Source: Cristatella mucedo
Taxonomy: Eukaryota > Bryozoa > Phylactolaemata > Cristatellidae
Assembly: GCA_009760855.2 (NCBI GenBank)
Contig: WPIO01000135.1
Location: 907,501 to 969,500, forward strand
Direction: 5' to 3'
Length of the DNA stretch: 62,000 nt
A program made the translations under genes and the position numbers. How positions within the stretch are numbered: the stretch's first letter is position 1; each line of letters opens with the position of its first letter. Under the pieces are notes generated by a model. It was not told where the DNA came from and made no database searches. It saw only the letters and a list, made by a program, of their open reading frames with translations. Positions 47,443 to 58,623 of this stretch are shown here, one piece after another.

Positions 47443-48537
47443 GTGGGAGGTTTGGTTGCGGTTTATTCCCAAGCTCGACCTCAATCTCGATCTCAAGTAT
47501 GTCATTTGCACACTACAAGAAAATGTGCCTCTATCCAAATGTGCCACTTTCCACAAGCAGCAGAGGTCAAACCGGAGACCTTAAGCGGCTATAGGCAAGC
47601 ACCATACTCCTTGGACACACCAGGGTGTCTACCTATGAGAACTATGTGAGCTATTGTATCAACTTTCATCATGCGATTGCAGCCTGATTAGGTCAGAATA
47701 CAGATACACCAAATGCCACCAGTCGTGAGAATGAGGGCAGAACATGTTTTCACTTGATCTGGGGCACAAACCAGCAATCTCCGGTTTTCTGGTCCAGCGC
47801 TCTACCAGTTTATCAATTAAGACTAACGTTTAAAAACACTTTAAAAAATGCTGGACGTCTAGATTTTAAGCTTCTAATTCCGAGACAAATCCAAATGTAC
47901 TGTTTGAATTTTTACAAAATCTTTTTCTAATTGCAATCGGGCACAGAGTATCAACCATTACATCTACTGTAGTCGGCGCTCAGAGCCGGTTACAGCCGCT
48001 AGATTAATGCAGGTCAACGCATGCGTGACGAGTCTCACACGAGCAGTCCTCACAGAATTGCTCGGCACCCATGAATGTCCGAATGTATGTGCGGTATTAA
48101 GCGGTAATTGCAACTAAAGTAACGATTTATAAATGCAGACCTTCCGAAGCTGTCCATATATTGTATTTGCGCCGTGATACTGCCGGATACTACTTCAGTG
48201 GTCAAGGTCCAGATTCAGACTTTCTATAGAAAATCCCAGGTCACGCTTAGGAAATGTAACCCTCACAGGTCATTGAAGTGATTTAGGCTCGATCGACACT
48301 TGTGCAATACATCAGGCATGACTGATGCAATGCTTGCAGGACATACAGTTGGCTTCGAGGCAGCCATGCGGATGGCTGTAGGATGGCAACTGAAGGCAGC
48401 AGCTGCTCCGAAGCACTGCTGCTATCTGAGATCGACTGAGTGCAGTCCATGCAGGGAATGAACACAATGCATACTGCGGTCAGCATTGGCCGACCAATGG
48501 CTGTGGCCCTACACCAAGAGTGGCCAGCATTGCTTCG
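47443..48537. other. Intronic, unassigned
   Basis: No recognised features. Confidence 0.5.
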
Positions 48538-48600
48538 CATAATATGTAAAGTGCCAAGAAAGAGATTCAGTTCTCTGGTGGTGCTATACAAATATATTAT
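48538..48600 (+). mobile_element. LINE-A/SINE-A tail remnant
   Basis: AAAGTGCCAAGAAAGAGATT, CAGTTCTCTGGTGGTGCTAT, ACAAATATATTAT. A full SINE-A begins immediately after it. Confidence 0.75.
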
Positions 48601-48755
48601 TGCTGGTTTGGCTCAGTGGTTAATGTGCTCGCCCAGACCACGGTCTAACCGAGGTCGTGGGCTCGAGACCCGGGGCATATATGAAGAGCCTAAATAAAGA
48701 TAAAGTTCTCTTAGGATGCTATACAAATGAATTATATTATTATTATTATCATTAT
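48601..48755 (+). mobile_element. SINE-A copy, well preserved
   Basis: tRNA-like head TGGTTTGGCTCAGTGGTTAA (A-box) and GAGGTCGTGGGCTCGAGACC (B-box), body, tail AAGTTCTCTTAGGATGCTAT ACAAATGAATTAT and (ATT)n. This is the best SINE-A reference in the window. Confidence 0.95.
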
Positions 48756-49679
48756 AGCCGACTGCGAATGATCCACAAGCCATGGCAGGCAGGTCAGTGG
48801 TAAGACGAAATCAGGCCAGACTGGTTAGAGCAAGCCTGCAAGCAACAGCACATGGACTCACGAACTGCTTCAGACATCAAGTTTCACACCCTTCTGTAGA
48901 CAGGCTGCATGCGAAAGGCTAGAGGGAGTTGGTGGCAGAGGGGGCACAGTCCTTCACCTAGACTGGCTACTGCGGCGCCGGGGAGCAGAGGTGCTGTGCT
49001 GTCACAGCAGGGGGCCAGCGTTGCTGATGCCGTAGCTTGTCGACCAGGAGGTGGAACGGCCCGGCTCAGGCCACTTTGCTGGGAGGAGGGCCAGGCAGCG
49101 GCCTAGAGAGCCGATCACAAAGATGGCTCCAGCCAGACTCTGCAGTGGGGGCAGAAATGAGCACCAGCAGCATGGATCTAAGCAGCTGTCAGACAGCAGA
49201 CCAGCTCGCAGCAGGTAAGTGTGCTTGCAGAGCAAGGAACAGCCGCCCCTCCCCCACGATGCCAGAGAGGGACAGGTAAACCCTGTCACTCTCTGAGGGG
49301 GCAAGGACTGCGAGTGGGGGGAGGGGAGTGGGGGGAGGGGAGTGGGGGGAGGGGAGAGGGCACAGCCAGTGGACACAGGCCATGCCCAGGCATCTCCATT
49401 CATCGAGTGGCAAAGCCCACCTTCTTCGACGGCTCTGCCCTTCGGGATGTAAATCGCCCGGATAGAGGTCAAGCACTCTAAGGGTACTGCTATGCAAATG
49501 AAGTATTTTTCCAAGCTGCCTCACTTTGCACTCACACCCGGCGATGGCAAGCTGTCAAATTTGTGATATGAGGCTAAACAGCCAGAGCGAAAACCCCCTG
49601 AAAAGCAGACAGCCAGGTTTCAAGAGCTACCAAGCAGGGGTCAACTCGACTCGGAGGATCGACTCAAGCAGCTGCTCAC
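48756..49679. other. Intronic DNA with a GGGGAGTG minisatellite
   Basis: About four units of GGGGAGTGGGGGGAGG lie at 49,315-49,360. A possible + donor (GCAGCAGGTAAGT) occurs at about 49,215 without a convincing exon. Confidence 0.5.
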
Positions 49680-49980
49680 CTGGTCTTGACCACTGCTGCT
49701 GATTGGCAGGAGTGCTGAATGGTGGTGCATGCTCGAAGGCAGAATAGTCTTCAACCTTGTGCTGCACTCCTTTGAAAACGCCTTGCATGACTTCTTCTGG
49801 TAGTCGTGATCAAAGAGCACACTGTCGTGTGGCAAAGATGCCGAAATTTCGGGACCACTGCATAAATGGTGCATTGTTGGGCATTCAGCACCGTTGAAGA
49901 GTCTATTTTCATCGGTAGGTGCAGCGTCCAATTCAACGTAGTAGAAGTCCTCCTCACGATCGCTGTACTTTGAACCTGAT
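49680..49980 (-). CDS. ZNF395/ZNF704-like gene, internal exon (FYY segment)
   Basis: The 301-nt exon encodes SGSKYSDREEDFYYVELDAA, then PTDENRLFNGAECPTMHHLC, and a Ser/His-rich stretch ending ALLPISSSGQDQ. REEDFYYVEL matches the REEDFYYTEV segment that follows the C2H2 finger in vertebrate ZNF395-type proteins. The acceptor is ATGGTGCAG; the donor is GACCAG followed by GTGAGC, phase 0, in frame with the C-clamp exon 7 kb further along the gene. The C2H2 exon expected upstream (above 49,980) was not found. Confidence 0.82.
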
Positions 49981-50104
49981 CTGCACCATTCCCCAAAAAA
50001 TAGTAAAAGCATTCCTTCAATAGGCTCGGGAAAGAGTAGAGACAGCCCTATTATTCACCTACGACCAAGAGAGCAAACAAGTGATGGCATGCTAAATTGC
50101 CTGA

Positions 50105-50240
50105 CGTATGGCCAATGGCTTAGGGTACCGAAAGCCTCTTAGGCTGTGAGTGCGCTATACAAAACTCTCCTGCGTAACACCCACATGGTCTTTATGACTT
50201 TGTGGAGTTACAGACGGAGATACATTGCATTGATTGCAGC
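50105..50240 (+). mobile_element. LINE-B 3' tail
   Basis: ACCGAAAGCCTCTTAGGCTG, TGAGTGCGCTATACAAAACT, ACACCCACATGGTCTTTATG and ACGGAGATACATTGCATTG form the LINE-B 3' end. Confidence 0.92.
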
Positions 50241-50579
50241 ACAGATTTTAAGTTGCAGGTGAGCACCGTACTCCCTACCGCTGTAGTCTGCTTTTGCATA
50301 TAAATTCAGATTCTCAAGCGATTTTACTCAAATTAGAGTCTTTCTAATAGCTTCAGCAATAGTCAAAGGAAAATAGTACTACAGACGACAGTAAATGGAG
50401 CAGGTGTAAAGAGCACACACACGGCTTCATTATCGGTGCAGTCGGTTTCTGAGCGACGGCAACTCTTGGAGATCCAATTGTCAGCACGTGTACGTGCTGA
50501 CGGCCACTCATTACAATACTAGCTGCCCCTTATTGCAATACTAGCTGTCCCTTATTAAAATACTAGCTAAGTTAGCAGC

Positions 50580-50660
50580 CTCATTTGTATAGCAGCAGAA
50601 GAGCGTAAACGGCTATGCAGTTGGCAATAAAGAATCGCCAACTGACGGTCGTGACGAGCC
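50580..50660 (-). mobile_element. SINE-B 3' fragment
   Basis: CTCATTTGTATAGCAGCAGA, AGAGCGTAAACGGCTATGCA and AAAGAATCGCCAACTG match the SINE-B tail and body in antisense. Confidence 0.7.
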
Positions 50661-51494
50661 AGCAGCTGACCACCTTCGCTACCACGTGACCTGTGCTACC
50701 ACGTGACCTGGGCTACCGCTGCCCAATAAAAGAAATATGCAAAGGGGAAGCAAAGGATGCCACGGCTGCTTGGCTATTGCTATGCAAGCCCAATGCTTGT
50801 GCCCACTGGCTTCTAGCTGCATGCTCCTGCGTAGATCCCAAAATGCATTTCAAGCTTCCAATCCCAATCACTATGCTCCAATTGGGCGGGCGTCAGTCTA
50901 CACAAGCCGCAGGTCCTTGCCCACTAGTGCTGCCTGCTTTTAATTTTAGATATTGTAGCCTTTCCATGGAACCCCTCGTTTTCAAAAGGCACACGCTGGC
51001 CAACAATCTGCTAACCTTGAGCGGGTCTCTTTTTTTTAGAAGAAAACCAAGAATAAACACGGCCGCAGGAAATATTAAAATTCTTGTTGATGTGATTAAA
51101 AAAAGTCATAACTACTAAAATATCAACCTTTACTGGATATTAGTCACAAACTGTATTTGGTTTAACATGCTGGCAGCCTTGCATAGTTTAAACCGGCTCG
51201 AGCACGGGCAACTTCCTCAATCACGCCGTGAGCATCTCGTATCAGCCGTACTACGAGCAGACCTAGCAGCCATCTCAGGAAGACCACCCTGAGTAGGCAG
51301 GAAGACAGCGAACGTCCAAAGCCTGCATGCCTACTCCCGTTGCCTAAAGCCTACAAGGAGTGTTACTCTATTTTTCGGATAGAGTTTGCAGGCACATTAG
51401 AGTGTTGATTGCTTTTGATCTTTGCTTCTGGGTATCGCATTTCCAAACAACACTGCTGATCTGATGCTGAAATATACAAATGTATATAACACTA
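50661..51494. other. Intronic, unassigned
   Basis: CACGTGACCTG is duplicated at about 50,683 and 50,698. Nothing else recognised. Confidence 0.5.
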
Positions 51495-51650
51495 TAACTC
51501 CTTCGTATAGCATCCTAAGATAACTTAATCTCTATTCGGGGGCTTCCCATATGCCACGGAGCTCGAGCCCATGCACGACTAGGTCATCCAATACGTTCAC
51601 CTTAACCTTGATCGTGGCAAGCACCTTAACCACTGGGCCAAACCAACGAA
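51495..51650 (-). mobile_element. SINE-A copy
   Basis: Antisense SINE-A: CTTAATCTCTATTCGGGGGC, CGGAGCTCGAGCCCATG and CACCTTAACCACTGGGCCAA. Confidence 0.88.
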
Positions 51651-51933
51651 TTCTTGCATAGTTGATTTCGAGGCATTCTCAAGTAAAATAGGTCAACCAT
51701 TCAAGTATAGAGAGCACAACTACCACTACGAGGCATTGTAAATATCAACACACCCTGTCACGATAATAGTATTGCACGTCTACGAAGCTATTGTCTGTCA
51801 GCAAAGCTGTTGCTGGCAAGCCGTCCTGTATATAAATCTCGGGTCTACTGAATTTTTTTAAACAACCACGGCCTAAAACATAGTGCCCCAAATGGCTTTA
51901 TGCAGGTAGTTTATAGTTTATGCAAGCGCACAT

Positions 51934-51935
<2 letters not shown>

Positions 51936-51990
<55 letters not shown>
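51936..51990. repeat. CA microsatellite
   Basis: About 26 CA units. Confidence 0.97.
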
Positions 51991-51992
<2 letters not shown>

Positions 51993-52689
51993 GGCACAAA
52001 TCGAACAAACAAGCTAAGTGACTGCCAAGCTAACAATCATCAGAGCAGAAGGCAAGGCACAGTAGCTAGATTAAAGCCTCGAACCTACCGGAGGTGCATC
52101 TGCCTTATGTGGCCCACGATTTCCGAGCACGACACGGTCACTGCGCCGCAACCTTTCCACGAGCACATATAGCGGCTGGAAGTAGTGCCAGCACTGACGA
52201 TGGTATCTTCAGAGCCCTACATGAAAATATACCTGTTGGTAAGACATACCCATCCACCAAGCACGACTAATGACTGCATATGCTGATGTGAAAAACAAGA
52301 CTGCCGGTGGCTGCACCCGGGAAAAAGTGGCGCACTGATAACCTTACAGAGCAATCCTAGATCGGCCGCTCTGCTATTACCCTTAGCTCTGACACCGCAC
52401 CCGGAAAGCCTCTCGGGTATCCGTAGACCGAGGTGGAGGAGGAGGAGGCGTCCGGGGCTTCGAGCGGCCACCCAGCATGCACTCCTTCGAAGCCAGCTGA
52501 GCGCAGGTCCAAAATACTCGAGGCCGGAGCTCCTAGAAACGGAGGCCATCTCAGACGGTTACAAAGATGCGCGTATGCAACAATAGAAGAGGGATTTCAT
52601 TACTGCACTCACAGCTACTAATCGGCAGCTACGAGCAACTTGATCGGCAGACACCAAACCAAAGAGGAACTGCTGCACAGTGGCACAGT
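51991..52689. other. Intronic, unassigned
   Basis: No recognised features. Confidence 0.5.
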
Positions 52690-53226
52690 GTTATGCAAGC
52701 AGCTCTCAGGCAGCGATTGGGCTGGCATTGAATGCATTGGTTCTTACGCTGACCCACAAGGCCCGCCACGGCTTGGCTCCTTCGTACCTAGCTGAACTGC
52801 TGCATCAGTTTCAGCCTGTTCGCGCCCTCAGGTCCTGTGTGGACAATAAATTAGCTGTCCCATTCCTCCGCTTAAGGACAGTTGGCAACAGAAGCTTTAG
52901 CTCTGCAGGTCCTAGACTGTGGAACTCGCTTCCACAATTCTTACGCAACGACATCTACTCTCCAACTGCCGACTATGGCACATCTTTTTCAGCGGTCCTG
53001 AACTGCTACTTCTATGCTACTCACAACCTCAACTGCTCTCCTAACTCTGCTATGCTTCCCACTTTCTCTTTGTTGCGTGAGACGAAGTCTGTTGGCTACC
53101 GAATGCGTACCGAAAGCCGCTTAGGCTGTGAGTGCGCTATACAAAACTCTCCTGTGTAACACCCACATGGTCTTTATGACTTTGTGGAGTTACTGACGGA
53201 GATACATTACATTACATTACATTACG
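52690..53226 (+). mobile_element. LINE-B 3' copy, intact C-terminal frame
   Basis: An open frame reads LVLTLTHKARHGLAPSYLAE, RSCVDNKLAVPFLRLRTVGN, RSFSSAGPRLWNSLPQFLRN and continues to a stop at 53,157-53,159, then the 3' tail and (ATTAC)n at about 53,205-53,226. The tandem ATTAC end is typical of L2-like LINEs. It is 5'-truncated. Confidence 0.95.
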
Positions 53227-54317
53227 GGACACGTCTGGCCGGACAGGACCGGCATGTATGACTTACAGGCACATCACGTCTAGCTCAGTTGCAATCGAGT
53301 CACTGCAGCCGATTGCTACGTCACTGCAGCCGATCGCTAGCAACAATAAGCGGAGCTGCTGTGATGCTGCAGCCTCATTTAGAAGGTAGCAGAAGGGCCT
53401 CGTCGGCTAGCACCACTGCAGGCAGCAGCAAGATTGGCTGCTGCCAATGCTGGCCCCAACCCACCGGCCTGTGCTTAGTAGAAGTGCAAGCACCAAATCG
53501 CTGGCAGCAGCAGCCCAGCATGGCCAGCATCCGATGCCCCCACTGCATACACTGCAAGACTTGTGTGCTTATCAAGCCATTCCTGCCAGGTTGATCAATG
53601 CGGAATTACACGGACCAGTAAAAAGTCCAACTTTCTTAAGCTAATTTTGAAGTTGAGTCCTGAACACGGTTGGCTTATCTAGTGTTGTGCTTGGCCATCC
53701 TGTCAGCAGCCTTTCTGAGATTGATAAGTGCTCTACACTCCTAATTCGGCAGCTACTTTCATTTTTTTGGGGCCATCACACTCCTAATTGGGCCAATGCT
53801 TTCAGTTTTTGGGGTCCTTCACTAACAAATTATCTTGTTTTGCAGGTTGAGAAGGTAACTTGGAGGATCAAGGCACAATCACCAAAGTCGTATCGAACGA
53901 ATGGGTCGATTCCTCACTAATTGAAAAAACAAGCCAACAGCTGCCGGCTAGCTGTGCTGGCTGCCGGCGCCATCTCTTGCTTGCGAGCGCCGATCAACTG
54001 CAGGGACAGGCAGACGGATTCGGCAGGGCAGCAAGACAGCATCACCAAGCTGCTGCTGGTGCGTCACGTCTACAGCCAGATCCGCGAGTTACGTGGGTAT
54101 TTTTGTGCATGCTACCGGTAAATCGAGATGAGTGCACGCTTGTGTACCTGGGGTGAGCTGGGGAGAATGGATTCCGAAGCCAGATGTCGAAACGTATTCA
54201 ATATAAATACAGGTAAGCAGACCCACTGGTACAAGAGCAGATACAATTTCTTGTTTGGTTGGACTTGAGTCCACGGCCATATCAGGAAGGACACGTGGAG
54301 GAATGAGGTGCTTGCTT
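53227..54317. other. Intronic, unassigned
   Basis: Rich in GCAGC/CTGC runs. A + frame at about 53,838-53,920 follows a TTTTGCAG and reads VEKVTWRIKAQSPKSYRTNG before a stop, but nothing corroborates it. Confidence 0.5.
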
Positions 54318-54440
54318 TTATTGACTGAGGTCAAGGTGAATGCATTTGATGACCAAGATAGTGAGCTCGAGCCCTTCGGCATTGTGAAGCACCTGGATAT
54401 AGATTAAGTTCTTTCAGGACACTATATAAATCAATTATAT
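54318..54440 (+). mobile_element. SINE-A copy, 5'-degraded
   Basis: CAAGGTGAATGCATTTGATG, GTGAGCTCGAGCCCTTCGGC, GATTAAGTTCTTTCAGGACA and CTATATAAATCAATTATA, running into (AT)n. It shares the AAGGTCAAGGTGAATGCATT sub-family insert with the copy at 13.9 kb. Confidence 0.85.
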
Positions 54441-56529
54441 ATATATATATATATATATATCACTTTGGGGCTGCCATAAGTTTGCTAAGACACATGCCAG
54501 CAACCATAGCCCACTTTAAACTAGAGGGATTGCTAGCAGTCTAGAGATAGAAAAAAGCTACACACACATGACCTGAAAAAGCCACTGCAGCATACTCCTA
54601 TCGGAAAGTGCAGAGCCGTTTAACTCCGGTGCAGCCCAGGCCACTGCAGTGCACCGAAAGTGCATTGCATAACGCATTGCTGATCAAATTCATATAGTAA
54701 GCTGAAGATTGAGGAGGAAAAATATTAATCGAGTCACATGACCAAGTACTGAGCACCAGGAGCAGTAAGACCAGCACGTGCCTAAGTCCAAAGCAAGAGG
54801 GTATGAGAAAGAGAGAGAAATGGAGTCGGCCTGCACCACTGTCACGAACCCTTTGCACTCACGATCTGCAAGCAACCAAACACTGATTCGATAGGCATAG
54901 CCGGTAACGTCGGAGTGGCTGGTGATACCGCTTCAGCTATTTAGGAACTGAAGAATGATGAGAGCTTCGCTCTATTCGAGAAGACATTTTTTGCATGGTA
55001 ACCTATTCGGTGTCACTGCAGAAAAAGGGCACAAGCGCATGTAGTGCATGCAGGCACTTGAACCTGCGAACATGAACATGCGAACATCACAAGCAAACAT
55101 GTACGAATTCACAAGCATACACAGGCAAGTTAACAAGCACTCACGCGAGCACACACACACAAACAAACACACACTGCACATGCGAATGCATGCGACATAG
55201 ATGATAGCCTGATTGCTAAACTGCTGATAGCCTGCCTTGCTGGCGAGTCCAAAAAGGGCCATACATTCACGGACAAAGCAGATCGAGCTTGATTGAGCAA
55301 CAGCTGAGCTGCACTGCAACCCTACAGTGTTTCCCCCACATTGCCCGACCGGTTCACCAATGCTAGCCCTAGCCAGTAGAGAAGTGGGCGGGGGGGGGAA
55401 GCTATCGAGAAAAAAAAGTGGTTCCTGGAAGGGGGAGTAGGTGCCTTCCGAGCAGTCTCTCTTTGCCTTCACAGTGCATTGCATCGGATGTTTACTAATA
55501 CAAAAGTATTATCTGCACCACTGTACGGGCACCAGGAGAAGTCAGAAACCTGAAATATCCATATCGTAGGAGGAGGAGAAGCCAAGCCTGCCAGTAGCTG
55601 ACCGGCACAGGCAGCCACGGGACACGGCCAAGATATGCTGAGCAGGCATCCACACAAGCATAATTGCATTACCATATACAGGCTTTGATGCCTGCATCGG
55701 AGCTACAGAAGTGGATGCATGCACGGTACCTGGCTGGCTGCTGCATTTCCTCACCAGCTTACCTTAGTAACCTGGTCCTTTGTCTGCCCCCCCCCACATG
55801 ACCACCAAGGAACAGGCAATGGTACCACTTTTGCCTTTGCACCGGTCTGTGCAAAGGCAGCACCCATAGAAGCCAAATGCCGGCACGGAAATGAATGCAT
55901 TGAGCCTGCCTCCCCCCTCCGAGGGCATCGGAGCATGAGGTTATGAGATCCAAGCACGAGGGTCCTGCAAGGAGAATGAGCCCATCCGAAGGCCGACCCC
56001 AGTGACCCCCGGCTGCTTCTGCCTCCCCTGACCCTGTGTCAATCTCACACCGGTTGGAGGCAGTGTTGCAGTTGAATGCAGTAGCTTTTCTGTACTTCCT
56101 CAGCCCCCAGAGTACAAGCAAGCTTTTACACCCCGGCAACTTTAGACAACAAGGACGACTGCTGGCCCAAGGCTGCCAAGCAATGGGACACCAAAAGTGC
56201 TTCAGCCAGAAGCAGCAGAAGTGCAACCATGGCACAGGATAAAGACTGCCTTGCACCGATTGACGACCAAGGCAGCACGACTTGCTGTGTGTACCCAAAA
56301 GCAGAAGCCCTGCATGATCTATGTGTTATCGTGCCCAGTCCTCCTCTGTATATAATGACCGTGGTCCTATGACAAGCAGAATGCAGAGCCATGAGCACAC
56401 GAGCACAAAATAAACGGATGGAGTATACACCGTGCTCGGCACAGGAGATGCATACATATAGCAGACCTTCGAGAGGCACCTTCTACAAATGCCCTCGGAG
56501 CTTGCTTGAAGGCTTATATGCACGTAGTG
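54441..56529. other. Intronic, unassigned
   Basis: Contains AT and CACA simple repeats (54,437-54,462; about 55,140-55,175). A minus frame at about 55,990-56,050 has a GSGEAEAAGGHW segment faintly like the GSS...SGHWSG region of ZNF395, but it is too weak to call an exon. Confidence 0.45.
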
Positions 56530-56702
56530 CAGTCGACTCCACATATAAAAATATCGGAAATAGGAATACCCTGCTTATAAGAATAGCAGTTCCAAGTACC
56601 AGATTTACTCTAGCTATAGTCTCACTCTGCATATGGGAATACTCTGCCTATAAGAATGGCCATTTGCCAGCCTAAGCATATTCTTATAAGCAGAGTCGAC
56701 TG
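56530..56702. mobile_element. MITE with terminal inverted repeats (Tigger/pogo-like)
   Basis: The left end CAGTCGACTCCACATATAAA and the right end, read in complement as CAGTCGACTCTGCTTATAAG, are imperfect inverted repeats of at least 20 bp. Internal copies of CTGCTTATAAGAATAG and CTGCCTATAAGAATGG repeat the terminal motif. About 173 bp, non-coding. TA follows the right end. Confidence 0.72.
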
Positions 56703-56899
56703 TATGTAGGTTTGCATGCCCTGCAGTGCATGCACACGCACGTGCACACAAACAAACACCCAAGCAAACATGTAAACATATATTAAAAAACAAACACAAA
56801 TGCACACACACACACATGAACACACATATATTGGCTCCCTGCCAAGATTTTCTGAATAGGAGTAAGTCGGAGTGCTATAACATGTGTTCACCAGCCAGG

Positions 56900-57010
56900 T
56901 ATTATGCATCTCCGCCTGTAGCGCCACAAAGCCACAAAGACTAAGTGTTGATGTTATGCATAAAAGTTTTCGTTAGATTACGAAAGCCTAAGCGGCTTTG
57001 GGCTGAAGAT
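56900..57010 (-). mobile_element. LINE-B 3' tail remnant
   Basis: Antisense tail: CATCTCCGCCTGTAGCGCCA, CAAAGACTAAGTG, AGCCTAAGCGGCTTT. Confidence 0.8.
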
Positions 57011-57078
57011 ACAACAGTGATTTTAACCAAGAGCCCCCTCGATGGACTCAACAGTGACAGCTTGCTGTCTTTGTGCTT

Positions 57079-57079
57079 C

Positions 57080-57112
<33 letters not shown>

Positions 57113-57154
57113 AGGGAGAGAGGGAGAGGGAGAGAGAGAGAAAGAAAGAGAGAA

Positions 57155-57248
<94 letters not shown>

Positions 57249-57250
57249 AG
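57079..57250. repeat. GA microsatellite
   Basis: About 170 bases of GA repeat with GGGA and AAAG interruptions. Confidence 0.98.
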
Positions 57251-57504
57251 TATGCTATCCAAAAAAGCAGGATCTGTGTTCAGATCCACAACTGGACGGT
57301 GACTTATGATTGAGCTAGGGAAACAAAAGATGGTGACAGCCGAGCAAGCCATTTATGTGTGTTGGGCAGCCCACAGGGACACTGGGAAGGCCCACATGGC
57401 CACTTGACAGCTTATACCTCTGAGGGATTGCCCCTACTCTCTTAGGACACTGGCCTGTTACTGCATTCACCACTATTGCCTAAGTGGGGACTAAGTTTGA
57501 CACT

Positions 57505-57670
57505 TGCAATTGGGTCTTAGCCCAGGGGTAAGATGCTTGGGCTTCACGATCCAGGTCGTGGATTCGAGCTCTTCAGTGGGCGATCCGGCACTGCCCACTG
57601 CAAGGGGTGATGATAGCCGGCAAGGCTCTTCTGCTGCTTTTCTGCTGCTATATGAATGAGGTCGAAAAAA
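57505..57670 (+). mobile_element. SINE-B copy
   Basis: tRNA-like head TAGCCCAGGGGTAAGATGCT (A-box) and CAGGTCGTGGATTCGAGCTC (B-box), body ATCCGGCACTGCCCACTGCA, tail AAGGCTCTTCTGCTGC and TGCTATATGAATGAGG. Confidence 0.88.
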
Positions 57671-58513
57671 AGAAGAACTTCAGCCACTGCCAACAAAGAT
57701 CAAAGAACTCCAAGCTGCAAAGGCTGCAAGTCTTTTTCAGCTTCAGCTGAATATCCAAAATTTTCAATACGAAAAGGAAAACTCAACTGCTCCAAGTGGC
57801 TTCGAGTGGTAATCTGCTGCTGCACTGGCTCCTGATCGTTTTAACAGCCGTACACATAGATTTGGAATGCAGCCCAAATGAGAGTCAACACTGTCCTAAG
57901 AGCAATCGCAGGGGGAATAGTCAGGAATAGACACTGTTAATTTTTTGCCACCAAATCTGAGAGCAAGCACACCTAGCCACTTTGAATAAGAAACACGTGT
58001 GGGCACCTCTACATGCACTTGATTAACATGCTAGATGCAGGTATTACAGTAGCCCTTATCGTCTGACAGCTTTGAGCGGTGGCAAATCCCACGAAGGCAC
58101 CATCACTGCTGAGTATTGACCAGTCGCCGGCAGCAAATGATGACCGGCTTGACCCACCAGTAGGACACATGCACTGGGGGCATGGCAGTTATTTCCACGA
58201 CCACGCTGAGATCGCATGGCAGTACCGCTATGCCCGAGCCCTGTGAAACCTGAGCCAAGCCCACCGAGGCTCTGCCGTCGTCATGGCTCAACGGTCAGTT
58301 ACCACATGACCTGATGACGTGTCTGTCTCCATAGGTACAGTTCTCAGACGGTATTGGTTGCCCGGGCCACACCTTGTCAGTCCCGATCGACCAAACCAGC
58401 TGATGCACCTGGACCAACCAGTCAGCACCAGTGCCCTGCTGTCCAACACCCTCTCTAGCTCGACACCGCCCCGTGTTGGGACCGCCCGCGAGAACTGGCA
58501 TCAAAACACTGAC
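57671..58513. other. ZNF395/704-like intron, unassigned
   Basis: A minus frame at 58,103-58,291 is unassigned. The Ser-rich and C2H2 exons of the gene are expected between here and 49,980 but were not identified. Confidence 0.45.
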
Positions 58514-58623
58514 CTGATCCACCGCCGGGCAATGAGGCAGGCCGACCTGACAATGTCGTGAGCACAACGGCTGCCAGCTGTTCGTCCATCGACAGCTGCC
58601 CGGTTTGGCCACGCTTGCACGAT
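58514..58623 (-). CDS. ZNF395/ZNF704-like gene, upstream exon (MDE/VLT segment)
   Basis: The 110-nt exon encodes SCKRGQTGQLSMDEQLAAVV and LTTLSGRPASLPGGGSG. SMDEQLAAVVLTTLS matches the conserved MDEMMAAMVLTSLS segment of ZNF395-type proteins, found well upstream of the zinc finger. The acceptor is GTATTTCAG; the donor is GGATCAG followed by GTCAGT, ending in phase 1. An alternative donor (TTGTCAG followed by GTCGGC) lies further inside. This short exon has no ATG-led frame and would be missed by ORF calling. The 5' exons lie beyond the window or were not found. Confidence 0.78.
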
